Assembly (NCBI GenBank): GCA_947624255.1
Contig: CANQJO010000004.1
Location: 62,001-126,000, forward strand
From: an uncultured Ruminococcus sp.
Lineage (GTDB): Bacteria; Bacillota; Clostridia; Oscillospirales; Ruminococcaceae
Direction: 5' to 3'
DNA: 64,000 nt
A program made the position numbers and the translations under genes. Positions 1-7,079 of this stretch are shown here, in pieces (position 1 is the stretch's first letter; each line of letters starts with the position of its first letter). Under the pieces are notes generated by a model, which was not told where the DNA came from, did no database searches, and was given only the letters and a program-made list of their open reading frames with translations.

Positions 1-1780
1 TAGAGGAAAGATCCTCGGAATATTTATGTACACCGAGAAGATCTTTAAGATCCTTTTTCTTCACAGTGATGCGTTTTGCCTCTTCTGAGGCTATTTTTCT
101 CGCAGCCTTGCGGCATAATGAAGCGATACATCTTTCAAGCGAGCGAACTCCCGCCTCTTTAGTATAATATTTAATTATATCATTTATAGCCTCATCATCT
201 ATCTTCAACTGTGAAGCCTTCAATCCGTGCTCTTTGATCTGTTTGGGAATGAGATGCTCCTTAGCAATGTGGAATTTCTCCTCGGCAGTATAGCTCGGCA
301 GCTCTATGACCTCCATTCTGTCAAGAAGAGGTCCGGGAATAGATGAAATATTGTTGGCAGTTGTTATGAAAACAGCCTTGCTGAGATCGAACGGTATCTC
401 AAGAAAATGATCTCTGAATGCATTGTTCTGCTCACTGTCGAGGACTTCAAGCATTGCCGACGAAGGATCGCCTTTTATATCGCTGCAAAGCTTGTCTATC
501 TCATCGAACAGAATAAGAGGATTTGCCGATCCTGCCTGTTGTATCGCAGTTATTATGCGGCCTGGCATAGCTCCGACATATGTTTTTCTGTGACCTCTTA
601 TATCAGCCTCGTCACGTATTCCGCCGAGGGATACTCTTGCATATTTTCGTCCCATAGCTTTTGCGACAGACTTTGCTATCGAGGTCTTTCCTATTCCGGG
701 AGGTCCCGCAAGACAGATTATCTGTCCCTTTATTTCGGGATTAAGCATATGTACTGCAAGAAACTCCAGTATTCTTTCCTTAACTTTTTTCAGCCCGTAG
801 TGATCCTTTTCAAGTACAGTCTCGGCTTTTTCCATGGTGAGCTTAGCCTTTGTATATTTTCCCCAAGGCAGGTCGAGCACTGTATCAAGGTAATTCTTTA
901 CAACAAAAGCCTCCTGTGAGGACGGCGGGAGCTTTGTGAGCTTATCAGCCTCTTTCAGCAGTTTTTCTCTGCTTTTCTCATCAATTTTAAGCTGCATCAC
1001 ATCATTGATATAGCTGTAGGCATCATCATCGGAATCTTCTCCGAGCTGCTCCTGTATCACCCTCATCTGCTCACGCAGATAATACTCACGCTGACCTTTG
1101 TCGATGCTGTTTTTTGTCTGTTCGTTTATCAGGCTTTCAAGTTCAAGTATCTCAACTTCGGAGGTCAGGCAGGCATAAAGCACCGATAGCTTGTTAATGA
1201 CGTTCGTCTCTTCAAGAAGTGTCTGTTTATCCCTGTAATTGAGCCCACAGTTGAATGTAACAGCCTCAAACAGCTTGGTCGGAGATTCCTGTGTCATAAT
1301 TGAAGTGATAAGCTCCTGAGGCATTTTCGGAAAGAAGGATGAGTACCGTTCAAATACATCTTTGACCGAACGCATAAGGGCTTGAGCTTCCAGCTCATCA
1401 TATTTTGACCGTGAGTATGTGGGAGTTTTCTTGATCTCAGCTCTCAGTCCCTCACCATCATCTATCAGCCTGACCAGATTTGCTTTATAGATCCCCTCAA
1501 CAAGCACCTTCATAAAGTTTTCCGGAAGCTTGAGTACCTGTTTTATCTCAGCTACGACACCGACCTTGTATAGATCGGAAGCTTTCGGATTTTCTACATA
1601 TGTTTCGTGCTGTGTAACAAGGAAGATCTTCCCACCCTCCTTTATAGCACGCTCCACGGCATTGATGGATTTGTCACGGGATATATCAAAATGCATCACC
1701 ATTTTCGGGAATGCAACAAGTCCACGAACAGCCAGAGCGTTGAGGATCGTCTCGTTTTCTGTTTTTTTGCTGCTTTTCAT
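1..1780 (-). CDS. lon: ATP-dependent protease Lon (5' part; gene runs off the window start)
   Basis: Lon is a cytoplasmic AAA+ serine protease that degrades misfolded and regulatory proteins. The window holds about the first 593 codons of a gene that is usually near 800. The N-terminal substrate-binding domain starts with residues ALAVRGLVAFPKM. Walker A (GPPGIGKTS) lies near residue 358 and Walker B (ILFDEIDK) near residue 425, matching the spacing in known Lon proteins. The proteolytic domain with its Ser-Lys dyad lies beyond the window edge. I chose the ATG at 1780; in-frame GTG and TTG codons lie a few codons upstream and no strong ribosome site separates them. The gene has its own promoter and a structured leader and diverges from the GGDEF gene. 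Confidence 0.95.
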   Translation of the reverse strand, partial: MKSSKKTENETILNALAVRGLVAFPKMVMHFDISRDKSINAVERAIKEGGKIFLVTQHETYVENPKASDLYKVGVVAEIKQVLKLPENFMKVLVEGIYKANLVRLIDDGEGLRAEIKKTPTYSRSKYDELEAQALMRSVKDVFERYSSFFPKMPQELITSIMTQESPTKLFEAVTFNCGLNYRDKQTLLEETNVINKLSVLYACLTSEVEILELESLINEQTKNSIDKGQREYYLREQMRVIQEQLGEDSDDDAYSYINDVMQLKIDEKSREKLLKEADKLTKLPPSSQEAFVVKNYLDTVLDLPWGKYTKAKLTMEKAETVLEKDHYGLKKVKERILEFLAVHMLNPEIKGQIICLAGPPGIGKTSIAKSVAKAMGRKYARVSLGGIRDEADIRGHRKTYVGAMPGRIITAIQQAGSANPLILFDEIDKLCSDIKGDPSSAMLEVLDSEQNNAFRDHFLEIPFDLSKAVFITTANNISSIPGPLLDRMEVIELPSYTAEEKFHIAKEHLIPKQIKEHGLKASQLKIDDEAINDIIKYYTKEAGVRSLERCIASLCRKAARKIASEEAKRITVKKKDLKDLLGVHKYSEDLSS

Positions 1781-1811
1781 TGTCTGTTCCAAAATTATCA
1801 CCACATTTTTT

Positions 1812-1883
1812 GCCGGAGCAGTCCGGCTTTGTCTGTTTTTCAACAGCATAACGGTGCATAATGCTGATTTCGGCATTATGCAC
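1812..1883 (-). promoter_or_regulatory. lon 5' leader with two perfect hairpins
   Basis: Between the lon promoter and its start codon there are two inverted repeats. One is an 11-bp perfect stem (1854-1864 with 1873-1883, 8-nt loop), just downstream of the predicted transcription start. The other is a 6-bp perfect stem (1812-1817 with 1822-1827, 4-nt loop). The first could be a repressor operator or an RNA structure. It does not match the CIRCE heat-shock operator. Function is inferred. Confidence 0.55.
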
Positions 1884-1906
1884 TGCGATCATGCCACGAT
1901 ATGAAT

Positions 1907-1935
1907 ATTATACTATAATTTATTGAAAAATGCAA
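1907..1935 (-). promoter_or_regulatory. sigma-A promoter of lon
   Basis: On the minus strand, -35 TTGCAT (1930-1935) and -10 TATAAT (1907-1912) are separated by exactly 17 bp. The predicted start near 1900 leaves a leader of about 120 nt. Confidence 0.75.
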
Positions 1936-1987
1936 GCGGTATTTCTTATCATTTTGACATATTCCTGTCATTTACTCTGATATTAAC

Positions 1988-2003
1988 AATTTGTTAACAA
2001 ATT
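1988..2003. promoter_or_regulatory. Perfect 16-bp palindrome between divergent genes
   Basis: AATTTGTTAACAAATT is a perfect palindrome lying 26 bp upstream of the -35 box of the GGDEF gene and about 50 bp upstream of the lon -35 box. Its place between two divergent promoters suggests a binding site for a dimeric regulator. The binding protein is unknown. Confidence 0.4.
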
Positions 2004-2029
2004 AGACACAGACATATCAAAAAAATTAG

Positions 2030-2058
2030 TTGAAATTTATCACTGACTGTGATATAAT
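2030..2058 (+). promoter_or_regulatory. sigma-A promoter of the GGDEF-acetyltransferase gene
   Basis: TTGAAA (2030-2035), a 17-bp spacer and TATAAT (2053-2058). The start codon follows about 40 bp downstream of -10. Confidence 0.75.
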
Positions 2059-2100
2059 AAGTAATTGGTTTAGATATTATCGCTGCAAGGAGGTGTTAGT

Positions 2101-4527
2101 GTGTTAAATAATTATAAAATTATTTCTTTATGCGTTTCAAGACTTCATGATACAGAAAATCACAAATTTATCAAACGTCTGAATAAACTCCTGACCGACT
2201 CGGGATACAGACTTTTCATATACGATATAACCTCCGATCTGTACTGGAATGAGGACGATCTCAGAGCGGAAACAACTGTTTTTGATCTTATAAACTATTC
2301 GATCACTGACGTTGTAATGATCATGGACGAAAAAATCAAGAGCCATACTATCTCATGTAAGATAATTGCCGATGCAAAAAAGTACGATCTTCCTGTAATC
2401 GTTATTGACGGCAAGTATGCCGGCTGCATCAGCGTCAATTTTGACTACGGAAAAGGCTTTGAGAAGATCGTCCGTCATGTTGTGGAATATCATGGTGCAA
2501 AAAAGCTCCATATGATAGCCGGCATAAAAGGAAATCCCTTTTCCGAAGAAAGAGAGAACATCTTCCGGAGCGTTCTTGCCGAGTACAACATTCCTGTTGA
2601 CGATTCTATGATAAGCTATGGTATGTTCTGGGCAAAACCGGCTATTGAAGCTGCCGAGGAGCTTGTCCGGCGGAGCGATTTTCCGGAGGCTGTTATCTGT
2701 GCCAATGACATAATGGCTATAAATGCCGCAACGGTATTTATTCAAAACGGAAAAAAAATTCCCGAAGATGTCATAGTCACAGGCTTTGACGGTCTTGATG
2801 AGATAAATTATTGTATGCCCAAAATAAGCTCTGTACGCTGTTCCGGTGAGGAGCTTGCCGACACTGTTTTTGAAGCAGCTTACGACTGCCTTAACGGCAG
2901 AGTCGAAAAGGAACTCTATAATGTTGTGCCTGCGACGCTGTTTAACGAGTCATGCGGCTGCGGACATCTTGCTGATGACAAATTTTTAAGTAATGTCAAC
3001 ACCTTCAACGACCATTTCTACCAGTATCATGACGATGTAAAGGTGCTTTCCGACATGACCGACAGAATGCTGTCGGCTGAAAATATAGATAAAGCATCAC
3101 GCTGCACTGATAATCACGTGATCCATGATATGTGCTGCATCATAAACACTAAATGCCTTGACTCAATGGTCGATCATTTTGTTACAGATAAGCTCTCGGG
3201 ATTCGATGACGTTATGTTCGTTTTTTTTGATACGTTCAGTGAGGAATTCTCTCAGCATGAGATCGAACGAAATACGCTTATTCCCGATTTGGAAAAACAT
3301 CTTGAGAGCGGCTATCCGCTTATATTCAACGTCATCGACTATATGAACTTTCCATTAGGATATATATGCTCTCATTTCCAAAGCTATGATTTTACGGATT
3401 ATTGCCTGCTCCCGCAGGTAGCGTCCGCTCTTGGAAGAGGTCTCGGCGGATACATGACGATCCAATATCAGAGGCATCTTATCAGGCAAATAGAACACAT
3501 ATACAAATATGACTCGCTGACAGGTCTGTACAACAGGCTCGGCTTTGCCAAAGAGTATGAAAAGCTGAGGCAGGAGATATCAGGGAAGTCTGTTCCCGTT
3601 ACCGTTATTCTTTCCGATCTGGACGGTCTTAAATATATCAATGATAATTTTGGCCATTCTGCCGGAGATATCGCTATACGTGCCGCTGCAAGCGCACTCA
3701 TGGAAGCCTGCCCCGAAAATGCTTTGTGCGTTAGATTCGGCGGCGATGAAATGCTTGCTGTCATTGCAGGTGAGTGCGATACTAACAACATTACCCGACA
3801 GATACATGACTACCTCGAGCGGTATAATTCAGAGTCAGGAAAAGAATATCAGGTCAATACAAGCATCGGTGTCTACACGACCACATCCGATCTTAACATT
3901 GAGTTTGAATTCCTTATCAAGAATGTCGATAGTATGATGTATTCGGAAAAGCTCTCAAAGAGATCCCATACAAAAGAGATCGGCATTAGAGAAAGTCTTC
4001 GGAAACTCAGCATTGATTCGCCGGATATTCCTTTGCTGAAGGCGCTGAATCATCAGGCATTCCCGGATAAAGAGCGTATTCCGGTTGAAGAAATGTTCGG
4101 TTTCGATGAAAATATTGATGTGCTCGGAATTTATGAAAAAGGAGATTTTGCCGGCTTTTTTGTAATAATGAGATTCCGGAAATGTGCGTATATATGCTAT
4201 TTTGCTGTTTGTCCGGAAAGGCGGTCAATGGGACTTGGCACAAAGGCACTGGAGCTTCTCAGAAAATACTACAAGGGATTTCATGTAGTAGTCGATTTTG
4301 AGGCTGTCGATGAAAACGCTCCCAACAACGACCAAAGGATAAGGAGGAGGAATTTCTATCTTCGCAACGGATTCAAAGAAACGGGCTACTTTCAGTTCTA
4401 TATGAATACAGAATTTGAGATATTCTGCACACAAACTAAATTTGACAGGGACGAATTTGATGCCCTCATTTCATTCATACATTCAAAATCGGACAGCTTC
4501 GATCCGCATCTTTATCGCAAGGATTGA
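2101..4527 (+). CDS. LacI-type sensor / GGDEF diguanylate cyclase / GNAT acetyltransferase fusion
   Basis: An 808-residue predicted cytoplasmic signalling protein. Residues about 1-285 resemble the periplasmic-binding-like sensor domain of LacI-family regulators, but no helix-turn-helix precedes it. After a CGCG motif comes a GAF-like linker of about 180 residues. A GGDEF domain follows (DSLTGLYNR; SDLDGLKYIN; RFGGDEM with GGDE at 547-550), so cyclic-di-GMP synthesis is plausible. The inhibitory RxxD site is absent (CPENAL precedes it). Residues about 625-770 look like a GNAT N-acetyltransferase with the acetyl-CoA loop RSMGLGTKA near 708-716. GTG start, preceded by AAGGAGG. The GNAT fusion is unusual; its substrate is unknown. 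No membrane segment is seen, so the ligand is probably intracellular. Confidence 0.85.
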   Translation: MLNNYKIISLCVSRLHDTENHKFIKRLNKLLTDSGYRLFIYDITSDLYWNEDDLRAETTVFDLINYSITDVVMIMDEKIKSHTISCKIIADAKKYDLPVIVIDGKYAGCISVNFDYGKGFEKIVRHVVEYHGAKKLHMIAGIKGNPFSEERENIFRSVLAEYNIPVDDSMISYGMFWAKPAIEAAEELVRRSDFPEAVICANDIMAINAATVFIQNGKKIPEDVIVTGFDGLDEINYCMPKISSVRCSGEELADTVFEAAYDCLNGRVEKELYNVVPATLFNESCGCGHLADDKFLSNVNTFNDHFYQYHDDVKVLSDMTDRMLSAENIDKASRCTDNHVIHDMCCIINTKCLDSMVDHFVTDKLSGFDDVMFVFFDTFSEEFSQHEIERNTLIPDLEKHLESGYPLIFNVIDYMNFPLGYICSHFQSYDFTDYCLLPQVASALGRGLGGYMTIQYQRHLIRQIEHIYKYDSLTGLYNRLGFAKEYEKLRQEISGKSVPVTVILSDLDGLKYINDNFGHSAGDIAIRAAASALMEACPENALCVRFGGDEMLAVIAGECDTNNITRQIHDYLERYNSESGKEYQVNTSIGVYTTTSDLNIEFEFLIKNVDSMMYSEKLSKRSHTKEIGIRESLRKLSIDSPDIPLLKALNHQAFPDKERIPVEEMFGFDENIDVLGIYEKGDFAGFFVIMRFRKCAYICYFAVCPERRSMGLGTKALELLRKYYKGFHVVVDFEAVDENAPNNDQRIRRRNFYLRNGFKETGYFQFYMNTEFEIFCTQTKFDRDEFDALISFIHSKSDSFDPHLYRKD

Positions 4528-4536
4528 CTTCGGCAC

Positions 4537-4572
4537 AAAAAGACTGCCTCACAATGCGTGGGCAGTCTTTTT
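4537..4572. terminator. Bidirectional terminator between convergent genes
   Basis: A 12-bp perfect stem (4537-4548 with 4561-4572) is flanked by an A-run and a T-run, so it can serve both the GGDEF gene and the FkbM gene. Confidence 0.85.
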
Positions 4573-4597
4573 TGATCGGATAGCTGACTATATTCAG

Positions 4598-5662
4598 TCA
4601 TACCACAGCATAGAGATTTGTCTCCCATGCCGGAATATAGAGCTGATGGCGTATATAAAGCTTATATTCGGGTTTCAGCTTCTTGATGAGCAGAGGTATC
4701 TCAAAAATATCCTCATTCCTGTGATACAGCGATACCATCAGTTTCGGGGAATAATGAGCGATAGTAAGTGCAGCTCCCCATATTGCCTCACGTTCAAAGC
4801 CCTCTACGTCCATTTTTATCAGAGTTGCAGGCTTGCCGGCAAGAATACTATCCACAGAGCGTGCCTGAACAAAGTTGTCGGAAGCAAACGATATCGCAGA
4901 CTGACGGCCTGCCTTAGCCGAAAACGGAAGCTCCGTATCGGTACACCATGCAGCACAGTTATATGCGTAGACATGATTCATGCCATCAACAAATTTTGCA
5001 AGCTTTTTGAAATTTTTCCTGTCAGGCTCTAATGCATGGATAGACACATACTTTCCATGTGTGAACTCCATAAGCTCCTTTATTGTATCGCCATTGTAGG
5101 CACCGAGATCAACATAGACCTCGTTAAGCCCCGGTCTTATCAATTTTCTGTATATTTCAGCCTTTGAAGATGTTACTGCCGAAAGATACTCTATTTTTCC
5201 GCTTATTTTGAAGTTTATTATATTCGCATACACCTTGCGGGAATAATCATCGGCAAGACTGTCATATACCTGCTGTAATTTCTCTGCATTTTCAGCACAG
5301 TATTCATATGTAAAAAGTCCGCCGCCCACTACGGGAACATCGGGAACGTACAGTGTATGGCGTGAGGCTATATCGTGTATCCTGTCAACGATCTCCTGAT
5401 AACCGGCTGCAAATGCGAGGACTACAACAAAATCATCGACCATTTCCTCTACCTCAGAAAGCCTGTGTACCTGAAATCCCTCAAACGAATGACCACGAAC
5501 GAAATCATCGCTTGCAAAAATTCCCGAGACAGTTATCCCCCATTTTCTGAAAGCAGACATGATCTTCATAGCTCCGTCACCCATACCATATATGAATATA
5601 GGACGTTTTTCAGCCTTTAATCTTTCCCAGCAGGATTGTTTTTCCGTAATAAAGGAGAGCAT
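4598..5662 (-). CDS. FkbM family methyltransferase
   Basis: A 354-residue predicted S-adenosylmethionine-dependent methyltransferase. The SAM-binding loop is YVDLGAYNGDT, followed by an acidic strand end (HALEPD) and, further on, LIKMDVEGFE, the conserved FkbM signature. FkbM enzymes O-methylate sugars and polyketide or glycan parts; the substrate here cannot be read. The first ~110 residues form a Rossmann-like region beginning IFIYGMGDGAMK, as in nucleotide-sugar or glycan-modifying FkbM proteins. The ATG at 5662 is preceded by AAGGGG at 7 nt, better than the TTG at 5683. It lies 17 bp downstream of the PH-domain gene and is probably cotranscribed. Confidence 0.8.
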   Translation of the reverse strand: MLSFITEKQSCWERLKAEKRPIFIYGMGDGAMKIMSAFRKWGITVSGIFASDDFVRGHSFEGFQVHRLSEVEEMVDDFVVVLAFAAGYQEIVDRIHDIASRHTLYVPDVPVVGGGLFTYEYCAENAEKLQQVYDSLADDYSRKVYANIINFKISGKIEYLSAVTSSKAEIYRKLIRPGLNEVYVDLGAYNGDTIKELMEFTHGKYVSIHALEPDRKNFKKLAKFVDGMNHVYAYNCAAWCTDTELPFSAKAGRQSAISFASDNFVQARSVDSILAGKPATLIKMDVEGFEREAIWGAALTIAHYSPKLMVSLYHRNEDIFEIPLLIKKLKPEYKLYIRHQLYIPAWETNLYAVV

Positions 5663-5679
5663 CGTTTCACCCCTTGAAA

Positions 5680-6102
5680 TCAATAGTCATAGTTATCATC
5701 ATCATCGTAATGATCGCTGTAGTAATCGCCGTGAGCATCATGAGGATTTATCATATCCCTGCCTCTTATGCCGTACTTGTCACGCATAATATTGAGATGC
5801 TTGTCAATAAGCTCTGATACCTTGCGCACATTTTTGATGCAGTGTACTTCCTTTGAGGGAGTATCGGCATCACGGCTGTATATGATTATCGTGCCGCATT
5901 TGAAGAGCCGCTGAAAAAACGGAAAGCGAACCTTTTTGTCCGTGATCTTATAAAGGTCTATCTCGTCCTCATCAATGCTTAGAAAACCTACTCTTGTGAT
6001 AAATTTGGTATCGGTGAGAAAATATCGGGTGAACGAGATCGGCAGTCCGAAAAGAGTACGTTTCTTATCAGTCCACACGTAGTCGAAATCACTTTTTTTC
6101 AT
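5680..6102 (-). CDS. PH domain-containing protein
   Basis: A 140-residue protein resembling the bacterial PH-like (bPH_2/DUF304-type) fold: a start with W, then KKRTLFGLPISFTRY, ITRVGFLSIDEDEIDLYKI and the CGTIIIYSRD strand. No transmembrane segment is present, unlike many family members. The C-terminus is very acidic and rich in Asp, Tyr and His (DDDDNYDY), possibly disordered or metal-binding. The gene precedes the FkbM methyltransferase. The function of these small proteins is not established. Confidence 0.65.
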   Translation of the reverse strand: MKKSDFDYVWTDKKRTLFGLPISFTRYFLTDTKFITRVGFLSIDEDEIDLYKITDKKVRFPFFQRLFKCGTIIIYSRDADTPSKEVHCIKNVRKVSELIDKHLNIMRDKYGIRGRDMINPHDAHGDYYSDHYDDDDNYDY

Positions 6103-6163
6103 GGCAAAAGAGCCTCCAATCAGTTTAGTTATACCAATTTCATTATAAAAGCCGTAAGGTTCT

Positions 6164-6189
6164 CGGTTTTTAGAGTGAAATCAATATTA
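6164..6189 (-). repeat. 26-bp repeat, copy 1 (5' leader of the PH-domain gene)
   Basis: On the minus strand this reads as the same 26-bp sequence as 6797-6822 on the plus strand, with one mismatch in 26. It falls between the promoter at 6238-6266 and the PH-domain start codon, so it would be in the transcript leader. It is probably a piece of a dispersed intergenic repeat. Confidence 0.6.
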
Positions 6190-6237
6190 AGACACGGCTG
6201 CACAACAAAAGGCACAGAGGCACAGCAGTCTATATAC

Positions 6238-6266
6238 ATTTTATCACAATTTCTGTCATTAGTCAA
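6238..6266 (-). promoter_or_regulatory. sigma-A promoter of the PH-domain/FkbM operon
   Basis: Minus strand TTGACT (6261-6266), a 17-bp spacer and TAAAAT (6238-6243), giving a leader of about 130 nt. Confidence 0.65.
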
Positions 6267-6367
6267 CCACTAATTTCAATAAATTCACAAAATAGTTCAC
6301 AAAATCTACGTCAAGCCCACAGATCCGGAAAATTTTTCATAAAGAGCATAAAATTTTAAAAAAACCC

Positions 6368-6396
6368 TTTACAAAATGTAAAGTTTATGTTATAAT
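6368..6396 (+). promoter_or_regulatory. sigma-A promoter of rpsO
   Basis: TTTACA (6368-6373), a 17-bp spacer and TATAAT (6391-6396). Predicted start near 6403. Confidence 0.75.
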
Positions 6397-6402
6397 ATTA
6401 TC

Positions 6403-6485
6403 ACCGTCTACTTGGATCAGGGCTTGTCCTCTGATATCACCCTCTTCTGAGTTTACGGAATATATTTTAACAAGAGGTGCTTCAA
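6403..6485 (+). promoter_or_regulatory. rpsO mRNA leader, possible S15 autoregulatory structure
   Basis: This leader of about 80 nt contains a hairpin at 6416-6435 (ATCAG-GG paired with CC-CTGAT, one bulged T, 5-nt loop). S15 represses its own translation through leader structures in several bacteria. Whether this leader does so is inference from position only. Confidence 0.35.
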
Positions 6486-6752
6486 ATGTTATTGAAGGAA
6501 GAGAAAACAGCCGTTATTGAGGCTAACAGAACACACGAGAACGATACGGGATCTCCCGAAGTCCAGATCGCTATCCTTACAAGAAGGATCAACGATCTCA
6601 CCGCACATCTGAAGATCCACAAGAATGACCACCACTCCAGAAGAGGTCTTCTTAAAATGGTTGGTCACAGACGTAATCTTCTCGGCTATCTCAAGAAAAA
6701 GGATATCAACAGATATCGTGCTATCGTTGAGAAACTCGGTCTCCGTAAGTAA
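6486..6752 (+). CDS. rpsO: 30S ribosomal protein S15
   Basis: An 88-residue primary 16S rRNA-binding protein of the small-subunit platform. Family motifs are clear: [40 protein letters not shown] and a C-terminal EKLGLRK. The ATG at 6486 is preceded by AAGAGGTG at 6 nt; an in-frame GTG at 6477 overlaps that ribosome site and is not used. The gene precedes pnp in the classical rpsO-pnp order, separated by about 330 bp with a hairpin. Confidence 0.97.
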   Translation: MLLKEEKTAVIEANRTHENDTGSPEVQIAILTRRINDLTAHLKIHKNDHHSRRGLLKMVGHRRNLLGYLKKKDINRYRAIVEKLGLRK

Positions 6753-6765
6753 TTTTGGAAGCAAT

Positions 6766-6796
6766 AAGGCAGTCGGGGACCCTCCCCTGCTGCCTT
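6766..6796 (+). terminator. rpsO 3' hairpin (weak terminator or attenuator)
   Basis: AAGGCAG (6766-6772) pairs with CTGCCTT (6790-6796) and encloses a GGGG/CCCC helix. Only a short T-tract follows, so partial read-through into pnp is likely. Confidence 0.55.
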
Positions 6797-6822
6797 TAAT
6801 ACTGATTTCACTCTAAAAACCG
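6797..6822 (+). repeat. 26-bp repeat, copy 2 (downstream of rpsO)
   Basis: Matches the minus-strand sequence of 6164-6189 at 25 of 26 positions. The two copies therefore form inverted repeats around rpsO, about 600 bp apart, and each lies in an untranslated region in the same sense relative to its transcript. Confidence 0.6.
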
Positions 6823-7079
6823 GTGATCTTTGAGAAAATCCCGCACCTTTTGCTGTGTCAAAGCGACTCGACATACGTCGGTACGGCTTCGTCCTTTTTC
6901 CTTGTAAAATGTACGGTCTATTCGCAGATCCTGCACGGCTTTTAGCATGAAATTAGTATAAATCTTTAGAAAAGCGATCGGCAGAATGGCTTTTAGCATT
7001 AAACTGAGCTGTATTTTTCCGCAATACCGCTGAGTTTATTGCTAAAGCCTCTGCAAATATTTTATAGGAGGATATCGCA
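6823..7079 (+). other. Non-coding rpsO-pnp spacer with 12-bp direct repeats
   Basis: No credible gene is seen. GGCTTTTAGCAT occurs at 6937-6948 and again at 6988-6999, and a related inverted form (TTGCTAAAGCC) occurs at 7039-7049, close to the pnp ribosome site. The pnp leader could fold with these segments. A short minus-strand reading frame here (63 codons) has no ribosome site. Confidence 0.4.

Noticed and set aside
407-919. Plus-strand frame of 170 codons inside lon
   Set aside because: It is antisense to the Lon AAA+ domain, has unlikely Cys/Ser/Tyr-rich composition and no ribosome site.
6808-6999. Minus-strand frame in the rpsO-pnp spacer
   Set aside because: No ribosome site, lies in the leader of pnp and contains the repeat sequence; treated as intergenic repeat DNA.
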